Shown: positions 8,101-14,478, counted from the first letter of the stretch. The stretch: 16,954 bases of DNA from Thalassiosira profunda (GCA_036939355.1 JALLAP010000550.1:1-16954); one strand, 5' to 3'. Program-made: numbers and translations. The notes: generated by a model from the letters alone, not told the origin.

Positions 8101-8257
8101 TGAAGATCAGGGATCGGATCTGGCCAGGTGGAGGAGGCGACGGCACCAACCACGGGAAAGCAGAGTATCGAGGCTGTCGAGACTGCGCTCGAATGTTCCT
8201 CGAATCCGCAGCCAGCGCCCTGCTCGCATTCCGTTGGCTGACGTTGACGAAGAGTAA
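5120..8257 (+). CDS. Membrane-anchored kelch-repeat RING-H2 protein, putative E3 ubiquitin ligase
   Basis: The protein has 1045 residues from the first in-frame ATG at 5120; the frame is open to 4910 but only from a TTG. Residues 1-20 (KAIVLGALAAHTAGA) are a signal peptide without a plastid Phe junction. Residues about 140-250 are a low-complexity acidic/Ala/Thr linker. Kelch-type blades follow: GHASVVHRDKLYVFGG near 340-355, FVMYGG near 457, AHAATVVGDELIIHGG near 577-592, a Y-H plus FGG pair near 637-675, and HSAVLSKEGVLVVWGG near 734-750, with long acidic insertions. One membrane segment lies at about 792-816 (VIMLMFMSISLTLLLGL). The RING-H2 finger is at 880-920: C-x2-C, then CDHAMH, x2-C, x10-C-x2-C. 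Topology inferred: kelch in the ER/endosomal lumen or outside the cell, RING in the cytosol. RING-H2 proteins transfer ubiquitin from an E2. The gene is convergent with the AKR7 gene, 50 bases away. Confidence 0.9.
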   Translation: MPPWKAIVLGALAAHTAGAADLREVYRLMQQPPQHHMEPHGDRLLPTQPIHRSILSNRKRRVLQSPGANNDNNSQIQDEPLDKQSSRPGEPVPPLLTAGWWVRVSEETGQNVWNYVPESRRAASSVIYTYKVHREGRGLEENEDGVEEGSDQAKVVNNHASNNTSGPVGEEVVAIDSATTAASASADEAPSPITDAKANGKAEKTDSANATKPEPATAEEAPSQEQHTSQPPKEKHKGSTTNTEGDEYMIISGGYTDHDWATFPVYAFPITSTIRTGSGQWIDLSPSDNFGQINMDSNCTEEDSVAARDKLYAQAQFLDAEDAEDPWEKAQSCAPTGRMGHASVVHRDKLYVFGGLIYDEEQASTSRYRKESFRLEDVPFVYRLDLKEMFEARRAESEGRTPPKVTGWQRIVPRVKPFPTSTGMSSTSAAEVLLTSINRGEMQGGLWSDSAGGNDKFVMYGGLRIAQLEYEGYGHNDPSKFVKGETTFGSSSQHSHKIVELPLGDAWALDLKEVCWEKITNSYGRPIKDGVDLESSDEVDEEANDAYATLPTPNTDDSLDDDWIFDDISAYPRPRTAHAATVVGDELIIHGGMGWNERTNDWDGSTDWETLDDMWIIDLNTREWRRRFLFPSLVRSYHTLVGWSMEDSIPGWGKDFGFSNYTSWEGSVVAAFGGYTTGIDVFSGEELAYVFDDLLISYPPPPKSALDQPLSPWLKVYMKEERDGAEMISTRYEHSAVLSKEGVLVVWGGSFSNTKSIKGIWFINVAGEDSTLQLTMAQADEIFNDYERTITALHTIVIMLMFMSISLTLLLGLTQRYQELVQQANDEAAVAAGMALEGQDGVTEQPAHRGNGLHPEIIDTLPRKLYSAGDETEGSDQDCCPICMDEYQEGDELRVLPCDHAMHLTCLDAWLLNHPSCPSCRHSLSELVDDRPMMQLRTLRSRLSNGSALARFLQSHSEEGVELGEIRIPRETVIDFRFITSLDLTEEDGDAEATEDQGSDLARWRRRRHQPRESRVSRLSRLRSNVPRIRSQRPARIPLADVDEE
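5645..5789 (+). repeat. Diverged two-copy tandem repeat in the kelch-RING linker
   Basis: GACAGTGCAA occurs at 5645 and 5735, and GAAGCACCCAGCC at 5681 and 5777, giving two in-frame copies of a roughly 30-codon unit that differ by small insertions. It encodes Ala/Thr/Glu/Pro-rich, probably disordered, sequence. Confidence 0.6.
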
Positions 8258-8307
8258 TCACTGCACATAACTCAGCCATTAAGCTACTGCCCATCCATTG
8301 CCAACCA

Positions 8308-9483
8308 TTACTTTGCTTTCGCAGCGTTGTAGGATGCGCCTGGATCCAGTTTTTCTTTGTTCGGCATGTCCGAGCTGTAAGCCCTCCAATAGGGAAACGG
8401 CCCTGATTCTTTGTCACCCAAGATGACCTTCCAAGCCGCTTCGAATGCATCTAGCACAGGTTGAGGGAGGCTGCCATTTTCCACATCTTTCGCTTTCCCG
8501 CAGCAACGCAAATTCTCCTCCAACTGTTGCATGGAGCTAGCGCCGAGCAAGATCCCATCGCTGATACTACCGTCTTCACTGGCCTGCAAAGCAGAATGAC
8601 GCAACAGCCAGCGATACGTAGCCTCGGTCATTGACAAGCCAGCATCATCACAAGCGGCTTGAATCAACCCTAGAGCTTCAAAGTTTGCCTGCGTATAGAA
8701 CCGAGGAAGATAATTCTGGTTGTTCTTGAACCTGCCCTCCTTCACATCCCCTTCTTCAAGATGCTTGCCAGTGAGGAGGCCTGCGGCCAATGGATTGTAC
8801 GCCACAAAACTGCATCCGTTCTCCCTCAGCACGGGCAGCAATTCATCTTCCACGCAACGATTCAGCGGATTGTATAGTCCTTGGTACGCTGCCGGTTTCG
8901 CAAGGTTGTGCTCTTTGCACAAGTCGAAGGCACGTTGCACTTCCGAGAAATGATAGTTGCTCATACCGATCGATGCAATCTTCCCTTCCTCTACCAATTC
9001 GTTCAGCGTCTTGAGTGAGTCCAACAGAGAATGCTCCTCGTCCGGCTGATGTAGATAAAACTCCCCCACAGAATCGACTTTCATGGCACTCAGAGACGAT
9101 TGCAGCTGGGCGCGGATCCCCTTGGGAGACAGGCCATCCGGCTGCGACGGATGCGCCTTGGTCCCCAATGTGATGGCCGGAGAATCGGAGGGCAGGATGC
9201 GTCCCAGCATGCGCTCCGAATCGCCCCCGGCGTAGATGCGCGCGGTATCGACGCGAACGGGAGCGCCCTCGTCGTAATTGTTCACGAAGGCGTTCAGCAT
9301 CTGCGTCGCCACGGAATCTGCGCACGAGATGTTATCCAAATTGTCAGACGGCATACACAACATTTGCAAATGTGTTGAGTGTGTATCCTTACCATTGACT
9401 TGCGACGACGCCTGTGCCCACGAAAACGTCATCGTCCCGAGGTAGACGTTGGGCAGGCGGGGGAGAGGAGGCGTCGCTCTCAT
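8308..9483 (-). CDS. Aldo/keto reductase, AKR7 (aflatoxin aldehyde reductase)-like, one intron
   Basis: Two exons (9483-9393 and 9317-8308) give a 366-residue NADPH-dependent aldo/keto reductase, the usual family length. The start at ATG 9483 (A at -3) is the first ATG in frame; the open frame continues upstream only from a GTG. The core begins NVYLGTMTFSW. The catalytic tetrad is visible: D54 and Y59 in VDTARIYAGG, K84 in LGTK and H120 in EFYLHQPD. The sequence ASIGMSNY, then YQGLYNPLNR and YNPLAAGLLTGK matches the AKR7 subfamily closely. Such enzymes reduce aldehydes, including succinic semialdehyde and reactive dicarbonyls, probably in the cytosol as no targeting sequence is seen. Splicing joins N30 to D31 and restores the family alignment. 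The gene is divergent from the WD40 gene. Confidence 0.92.
   Translation of the reverse strand: MRATPPLPRLPNVYLGTMTFSWAQASSQVNGKDTHSTHLQMLCMPSDNLDNISCADSVATQMLNAFVNNYDEGAPVRVDTARIYAGGDSERMLGRILPSDSPAITLGTKAHPSQPDGLSPKGIRAQLQSSLSAMKVDSVGEFYLHQPDEEHSLLDSLKTLNELVEEGKIASIGMSNYHFSEVQRAFDLCKEHNLAKPAAYQGLYNPLNRCVEDELLPVLRENGCSFVAYNPLAAGLLTGKHLEEGDVKEGRFKNNQNYLPRFYTQANFEALGLIQAACDDAGLSMTEATYRWLLRHSALQASEDGSISDGILLGASSMQQLEENLRCCGKAKDVENGSLPQPVLDAFEAAWKVILGDKESGPFPYWRAYSSDMPNKEKLDPGASYNAAKAK
9318..9392 (-). other. Intron of the AKR7-like gene (75 nt, phase 1)
   Basis: On the minus strand it begins GTAAGG and ends GCGCAG. Its length is a multiple of three and it contains no stop in the reading frame, so the unspliced message also encodes a continuous protein with a 25-residue insert. 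Removing it joins ASSQVN directly to DSVATQ, as AKR7 proteins require. Confidence 0.85.
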
Positions 9484-9904
9484 CTTGGTTCGGCGGGGCT
9501 GAGCGCTTGGCTGACGGTGAACGAGTGGGTGCAACGAGGTATCAACAGAAACTATCGAAGAAAAGGGAACCACCGAGCGCACAGGATGGTAGCAATCGAC
9601 GGAGCTGTCCCCTACTCTGATGAGGAGGCGAGGGGCGGCTAGGACAGGGCGTGGGACGTGGGATGCCAGGGTTGCGGAGGGAAGGGGGAAGGGAAGGTGG
9701 CACCCCCACACCTGGCCCTCCCGCAGGTAGGTACGATACGTAGTACGGAGAGTGGCGTAGTACGGCGGAATCAGTACCAGTTGTAAGTACAGTGTTTCTT
9801 TCCGGCGGCGCCAACTTTTTGGCGCCTCCGAGAGCCGTCATTGCAAAGAATTGCAGCCCTCGCCTCCCCTCTGGCTCGCCACCCTCCACACAACGTCAAC
9901 GACA
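9484..9904. promoter_or_regulatory. Shared divergent upstream region (AKR7 / WD40)
   Basis: The 421 bases between the two start codons contain open frames but no supportable gene. A 10-bp direct repeat CGTAGTACGG lies at 9739-9748 and 9756-9765. A strong palindrome with an E2F-type sequence lies at 9807-9826, about 80 bases before the WD40 ATG. CATTGCAA occurs at 9839-9846. Confidence 0.45.
9807..9826. promoter_or_regulatory. Palindromic E2F/DP-like site
   Basis: GGCGCCAA (9807-9814) and TTGGCGCC (9819-9826) form a perfect 8-bp inverted repeat around a 4-base centre. The plus strand reads TTTGGCGC at 9818-9825, matching the E2F consensus TTTSSCGC. Function is inferred from consensus only. 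Confidence 0.4.
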
Positions 9905-11411
9905 ATGGCCGCGCTCATCCCCGCCGATAGCACGGATACAGTGGCAGAGCCACTCGGCAACGCCGAGCCGCAAAACAACGAAATCCGGCCCAATGCATTC
10001 CGCGAGGCGTCGACTCTCCACTCGGCGTTCTTCAACCGCCCGCTGCCCACCTCCTCCGACGCGGCCGCCGCCAATGGCAGCGCGTTGTCCTCCAAGCGGC
10101 GGCCCGCGCCCAAAAACGAGCGCCTCTGCATGGGAGGCCACCGCGAAACAATCTTCGGCGTCGCCTTCTCCCCCGACGGCAAGTACCTCGCGTCGGCGTC
10201 GCAGGAATCGAGCGTGTGCATCTGGGACGTGGCCTCCCACCGCCTCGCGGCGCGGCTGTCCGACGGATTGGACGTCGAGTACGAGTGCCTCCGGGTGGCG
10301 TGGCTGACGCCCAGCGGGGAGGCATCGGAATCCGATGCGGGGGAGAAGTACCTGCTGGCGTCGGCGGGGGCGGACGGCATCGTGCGGCTCTGGTCGGGCG
10401 CGGGGGAGGGGAAATTGGACTGGCGGTGCGCGGGCTCCCTCGATCATTTTACGATTGATCAGGATGTAGACGAGAGCGGGACCACATCCCACGAGAAGGA
10501 TCGGCCTCAAATCTACGCATTGCAATTCCTGCGAGGCACCGGCGACGAGGGGAACGCGACATTGCTCACGTCGGCCAATGACACAATTTATCTCTGGAAC
10601 GTCGTCGACGACAAGGGGACAGAGTCCTCGAACGGCGCGGCGAAGCGCAGAAATTTTGTGTCCCATTCCTCCATCTGCTTTGGGCACCTGGACGATAGTC
10701 AGGAGGCCAACCAATTCGGGGGACCACGAAACCCCAACAACGAATTGTACGTGTTCGATGCCTCCTACAGCGACTCTAGCGGTTTGCTCGCCGTGGCTTT
10801 ATCCGATGGGACGTGCCGAGTATTGCCCCTGTTGGGCGACTCGTTCGGCAAAGACCAGTGCGTGCTGAGCCTCCCTCCGGGGTATTTTCCGGGCCGAGCG
10901 GGGCACCTCACCGCACTCTCGTGGGACATGTCGGGGACGAGGCTGGCCACTTGCATCGCCAGCGGGCGGGTGGTGCTGTGGCTGCTGCAGGCAGTGAGCA
11001 ACAACGGAAAGCAAGTTTTGCATCCGTCGTGCATATCTGTGCTTGAGGGCGGTCACGACGCTGGCCGGCCGCTGTTTGGTGCGAGGTACTNTGCATCCGT
11101 CGTGCATATCTGTGCTTGAGGGCGGTCACGACGCTGGCCGGCCGCTGTTTGGTGCGAGGTACTGCGGTGGGGAAAAGGAAGAACTGCTGATGTCCTGGGG
11201 TGTGGACGGCAAAGTGTGCGTTTGGGATTCATACTCCGTGGGTGAAGTTCTGTCTCCACTGTGCACCTTGGTTTCGCGTTCCGACTATCCAATTTATGCA
11301 TTGGACATCGCAACGAGCGGAGCGGGCGAGAACCAGAAAGTTCACATTGCGGCCGGCGGAGGAACAGACGGAGGGTTCCTCGGCGTGCCTGTCTACCTCT
11401 ACGATGTGTAG
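9905..11411 (+). CDS. WD40-repeat protein, reading frame broken by an assembly join
   Basis: The start at ATG 9905 has a favourable context (ACA before, G after); the open frame upstream to 9851 has only a TTG. The N-terminal 75 residues are low-complexity. WD40 repeats follow: GHRETIFGVAFSPDGKYLAS, then CIWDVA; LLASAGADGIVRLWSG; TLLTSANDTIYLWNV; GHLTALSWDMSGTRLATC, then VVLWLL; and, after the break, LLMSWGVDGKVCVWD. I do not recognise the orthologue. At 11091 there is a single N, and the 72 bases before it (11019-11090) are repeated exactly after it (11092-11163), shifting the frame. Without those 73 bases the frame is continuous to the TAG at 11409-11411 and encodes 477 residues. WD40 propellers are scaffolds, so no specific role is claimed. 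The gene is divergent from the AKR7 gene and convergent with the lumen protein gene. Confidence 0.85.
11019..11163 (+). repeat. 72-bp exact duplication flanking a single N (assembly artefact)
   Basis: Copy one is 11019-11090, the ambiguous base is 11091 and copy two is 11092-11163. The copies read identically by eye. The pattern is what arises when two overlapping contig ends are placed side by side instead of merged. Confidence 0.92.
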
Positions 11412-11450
11412 ACCCGCATACGGAGCAATGCCATGCGAAAGCAATGCGCG

Positions 11451-11525
11451 TGGATTCTAGCTCATTAGTAGCGCATCTGCTAGCAAGACGCACGACGGTG
11501 CACCCGCGGTTCAATTCTCATAGCC
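11451..11525 (+). other. Degenerate tRNA-like element (Pol III A/B-box-like)
   Basis: Between the convergent WD40 and lumen-protein genes, 11458-11474 resembles an A box and D arm (TAGCTCATTAGTAGCGC) and 11508-11518 resembles a B box (GGTTCAATTCT). Between them are an anticodon-like stem GCATCT/AGACGC (one mismatch, 7-base loop at 11479-11485) and a 4-bp GCAC/GTGC stem (11490-11501) where a long variable arm would sit. The T stem and acceptor stem do not pair. It is therefore at best a decayed tRNA or tRNA-derived fragment, and may be chance. Confidence 0.22.
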
Positions 11526-11550
11526 CCAAATGATATCACTGATGCATAAT

Positions 11551-12276
11551 TCAATAGGAGGGCATCGCCGTATCCACAAACTTCGCTCCCTTCAGCCTCG
11601 CCTCGTCCGCCGCAGCGGCCTCCGCTGCCGCCTTTTCTTCTTTGGCCGCCTCCCTCGCCGCAATCTTCTCCAACCGCGCCTGCTTGATCCGCTCCTGCAC
11701 TTCCGCCGCCCGCTCCGCCTCTGTGGCCGCATCCTCCGCTTCCTTCGCCTTCCGCTGCGCCACCCTCTCGGCCAGCGCGGCGGCCGATGCCTCCTTGCGC
11801 TCGGCCTGATCAACCGGCTGCTTCTTCTCCTTCTTTGGAGCCGCCTCCTTCTTCTTTGTCGTCTTGCCAGTGACGACGTTGACGGTCTTCGTCAGCTCTT
11901 CCGTGCCGGAAGCAACGGGATCGGCGATGCTGTCGTAGGACGAGGGGAGGGCGAAGTCCATCGTCTTGATTTCGACGGAGAGTGTCAGCGACGATTGCAT
12001 CATGTGCTCGTTTGGTGACATGTGTTGCAATGCGGCGGTATCCTGGACGGCGAGGGCGCCCGCAGCAGGGAACAGCAGCCCGACTCCAATCGCCGAGGCT
12101 GCCACGAGCGCGCGGATGGATTCGGTAGTCGTTGAGCGCTCGCTGCCATCCTCTGTGGCGCGAAGGATTGGCAGTGATGGACGGGACGTCGCGCGGGATG
12201 GGGATACCGCAGTGAAAGAAGCGGCGGGCGCTGCCAGCGCCAGCCCGATCAACGCGAGGGACCGTGAAGGGTACAT
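11551..12276 (-). CDS. Thylakoid-lumen-type coiled-coil protein, function unknown
   Basis: The protein has 241 residues from ATG 12276, the first in-frame ATG (the frame is open upstream only from a GTG). Three targeting layers are visible. A signal peptide ends AAS|F (Phe21, plastid junction). A basic, Ser-rich transit stretch runs to about residue 40. A second hydrophobic segment at 55-76 ends GALA|V, a thylakoidal processing type of site. No twin arginine precedes the second segment, which favours a Sec-type route. The mature part (about 165 residues) has an N-terminal unrecognised section, a Lys-rich patch near 140-160, then an almost pure Ala/Glu/Lys/Arg helix (about 165-230) and an ending AMPSY. 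An echo of that ending occurs as ALPSSYD earlier. No enzyme motif is seen. The gene is divergent from the NR2C2AP-like gene. Confidence 0.75.
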   Translation of the reverse strand: MYPSRSLALIGLALAAPAASFTAVSPSRATSRPSLPILRATEDGSERSTTTESIRALVAASAIGVGLLFPAAGALAVQDTAALQHMSPNEHMMQSSLTLSVEIKTMDFALPSSYDSIADPVASGTEELTKTVNVVTGKTTKKKEAAPKKEKKQPVDQAERKEASAAALAERVAQRKAKEAEDAATEAERAAEVQERIKQARLEKIAAREAAKEEKAAAEAAAADEARLKGAKFVDTAMPSY

Positions 12277-12586
12277 CCTGCTCAGAGAGCGCTTGAAGGT
12301 GGGGTCGGTTCCGTCGGAGCACTGGAGGAGGGAGGAAGTGGAGAGGAGGAGCCGCCACTGCACTCACGTTGTTGTTGTGCTGGGCAGTCGCTGCTTGCTC
12401 GCTCGGGCGGCGCGCGGGGTGTCAAGCAAAGATTTCCTCAACTTTTTTCCTGGCCACTCATTTCCACGCGGGCGCCAGGCGCCAGAGCCCGGCGCCCCTC
12501 TTGTCGTCGGCACCACAACACCCACTCCAACGCGCCTTCATAGCCGCTGGCCGTCCGACGAGATACATTGATACATCTACGATAAA
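12277..12586. promoter_or_regulatory. Shared divergent upstream region (lumen protein / NR2C2AP-like)
   Basis: The 310 bases contain three GGCGCC palindromes within 26 bases (12481-12486, 12488-12493 and 12501-12506). GATACAT occurs twice shortly before the plus-strand ATG (about 12561-12576). On the minus strand a GTGAGT at 12367-12362 and a CAG at 12280-12278 could bound a 5' UTR intron, which only transcript data could confirm. Confidence 0.4.
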
Positions 12587-13281
12587 ATGGCGAATATCGA
12601 CGGAGAGAGCGGGATGGTGAAGCTCAGTTGCACCTCCAAGGGGACGTCGGCACGGTGAGTGTCGCACGATGCTGCAAGCAACGGCCCAGCACATGAATTG
12701 TGCTGCAAATGGCACGAGCATCTAACGAATATCGATATGAATATGATTTGCATCAATTCATGTGATGCGCAAATACTAATGGCATTTCGTATCGCTGCAT
12801 TTGATGTGCAATCCGCAGAGCGTCGTCGTCGTGGAAGCACGACACGCGCAAATTCGGACCGCAGCACGCGCTCGACGGGCAAACCGACTCCGCGTGGAAA
12901 TCGGCACCGTCGGAGGGAAACGATCCGGCCTTCTACGAGGTGCATTTCCATCGCCCAGTGTTAGTGAAGGAGATGCGCGTGCAATTTCAAGGAGGATTCG
13001 TGGGCATGGATTGCATAGTGCATCGAAGGACATCGGGCGATTCCGCAGCAGGGGAACAAAGCAATGGTGAAAGCGAATGGAAAGAGTTCGACGAGCTATA
13101 TTTGGATCCAGTGGACTCGAACAAAGTGCAGACATTTGCAGTAGAAACAGAGTCGGATGGAAACGAGACACCACAGCCATGCACTGCGCTTCGAATTGAG
13201 TTTGGAAGAAGCACCGATTTCTACGGGAGGATAGTCATTTACTCGTTGGAAGTTTGGGGCGAAGAAACGACTGCATTATGA
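12587..13281 (+). CDS. NR2C2AP: NR2C2AP (TRA16)-like galactose-binding/DOC-fold protein, one intron
   Basis: Two exons (12587-12654 and 12819-13281) encode 176 residues, close to the family length. The spliced product reads TSARASSSWKHDTRKFGPQH, then ALDGQTDSAW, YEVHFHRPVLVKEMRVQFQGGF, QTFAVE and FGRSTDFYGRIVIYSLEVWGE. This follows nuclear receptor 2C2-associated protein in order and spacing, including the hallmark QFQGGF and the D-F-G/Y-G-R-V/I-VIY strand. The fold is the F5/8 type C (discoidin-like) beta-sandwich. In animals the protein was described as a nuclear receptor partner, but its broad presence in protists argues for another basic role that remains unclear. No targeting sequence is seen. 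The start has A at -3. The gene is convergent with the CIA30 gene, 63 bases away. Confidence 0.87.
12655..12818 (+). other. Intron of the NR2C2AP-like gene (164 nt, phase 2)
   Basis: It begins GTGAGT and ends CCGCAG. A near-consensus branch site TACTAAT lies at 12774-12780, 38 bases before the acceptor. Just upstream is a hairpin: ATTTGCATCA (12746-12755) pairs with TGATGC and AAAT (12763-12768, 12771-12774) around a 7-base loop with a 2-base bulge. A 10-bp palindrome ATATCGATAT lies at 12729-12738. Splicing joins the two parts of the NR2C2AP alignment in frame. Confidence 0.88.
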
Positions 13282-13344
13282 CTCATGGTGGTTTGACATC
13301 TCGTTGCAATATACTGCTGCTAGACACATAGTCCAGCACGACTC

Positions 13345-14112
13345 TCAATTCATCTCATCCGCTTTGATTGCCTCAATGGATCGTACTTTCAACGAAAAGG
13401 GGAAGATGCCGGTGCCAAAGGTTTCAACGGGATTGCTCTCGCCATTGCTCAGCTTCAACGAAAGCATAAACCCAATCTCTTTCACTTGCGTCGGATCCAG
13501 CTTGGCATCCGTATTGACTGGGCCTCCCTGCAACGAAGGCGTTAACGAATCGAGCGTTAAGGTTGCCGTTTCTTCCACCCCCGCCGTCGTCGGAAGATCT
13601 TTCTGCCACGAGGGACTGCGCCGGCTCGGACCAAATGCACTCTTGTTGCCGTCCGAGAAGAGCACCTTGTAAGTTTTGCCGTCCCCTAGATAGCATATCC
13701 GCACCGCGGCCGTGTCCGACGGCAACCCCCCTTCGACGGGCGAACGGATGCTGCAGAACCCTCCGCCCTGGGTGTTGATGTGTCCCGCGAAATGCAATTC
13801 TTCTGTGCCTTCGGCTGACGAGTGGACTGTCTCGCTCTGTCCGCCCATCACCCCATCGTCGAGGCGATGCCATCTCAGTGCGCGGCCGAGCAAGTTCAGG
13901 CTGGCTGCGGAAGGATTCAAGTCGATCGCAAAGATGAGAGAAGATGAGAATTGCAAAGTGCATGGGGAAGTGACATCACACATCACCCATCACTTACGCA
14001 CTGCATTGCGCTCGTTCGCAGCTCGATCATAACGCGTTGCTCGAATCACTTGTCCCATTGTTGTCGCTATCAAAAGAAGGAAGAGAGCACGGCGCCTGCC
14101 AGATGATACCAT
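13345..14112 (-). CDS. CIA30-domain protein (NDUFAF1-related fold) with N-terminal signal, one intron
   Basis: Two exons (14112-13998 and 13904-13345) encode 224 residues. The CIA30 hallmark follows the splice junction: LRWHRLDDGVMGGQSE, then LHFAGHINTQGGGFCSIRSP, with later YKVLFSDGN and VKEIGFMLSLK. CIA30 proteins are galactose-binding-like beta-sandwiches. The founding members assemble mitochondrial complex I, while other members act in plastids or elsewhere. The N-terminus (GRRRALFLLLIATTMGQVIRA) looks like a secretory signal peptide rather than a mitochondrial presequence, and there is no clear Phe plastid junction. The start at 14112 is the ATG that gives a compact signal. The frame is open upstream to 14433, including a further ATG-type region that overlaps the divergent promoter and seems less likely. 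Location is uncertain. Confidence 0.82.
13905..13997 (-). other. Intron of the CIA30 gene (93 nt, phase 1)
   Basis: On the minus strand it begins GTAAGT and ends TTCCGCAG. An in-frame TGA directly follows the donor, so retention truncates the protein when reading from the upstream exon. Splicing joins NERNAV to the PSLNLLGRALRW segment in frame. Confidence 0.83.
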
Positions 14113-14478
14113 GCCTTGTGTGCAAGCGCCGCGAGAGCAATGGAAGAGTTTTCCCGTGGAAGAAGTGAGGCGGGCGAGGAGAGCGAGGAGAGGAGAGTGG
14201 AGCTTTCGTAGATACTTAGAGCAGTACACAAAACAAAGGATATCTCGATCCATTGCAAAGGCTGCAGCTGCCGCGCTCCCCTCCCCACCACCTCGTTCAT
14301 CGAGAACTCCGTCACGGCCGTCACTCGCTCGTCGTTGTTCGTTCGTCGTCATTCCTCTCGCAGTTCCTCGCTCCGAGCGCCACGTCCGCCGCCGCGGAAC
14401 TGCCACGCCGCGCGCTGCCCACCCTGCCCTCACTTCTTGGCCGTCATTGCAATAATAGGCAAAGTTCTCGCTCGACGA
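14113..14478. promoter_or_regulatory. Shared divergent upstream region (CIA30 / COG1453-type AKR)
   Basis: The 366 bases between the start codons show no gene I can support. CATTGCAA occurs at 14249-14256 and CATTGCAAT at 14446-14454, the second about 25 bases before the plus-strand ATG. No TATA box is evident. Confidence 0.4.

Noticed and set aside
9484..9711. N-terminal extension of the AKR7 protein from a GTG at 9711
   Set aside because: No ATG precedes 9483 in this frame, the extension is Pro/Arg-rich without a targeting pattern, and AKR7 proteins start close to the first barrel strand.
11019..11163. Pseudogene or programmed frameshift in the WD40 gene
   Set aside because: The single N with identical 72-base flanks points to an assembly join, not a biological break.
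11451..11525. Functional tRNA gene
   Set aside because: Acceptor and T stems do not pair and the D and anticodon stems have mismatches, so only a relic or chance likeness remains.
12278..12367. 5' UTR intron in the lumen-protein gene (GTGAGT to GCAG, 90 nt, minus strand)
   Set aside because: Splice-like ends exist, but no coding continuity tests them and an alternative acceptor after a pyrimidine tract fits as well.
14113..14433. Upstream extension of the CIA30 protein
   Set aside because: It runs into the divergent promoter, lacks conserved sequence, and the ATG at 14112 already gives a compact signal peptide; transcript data could reverse this.
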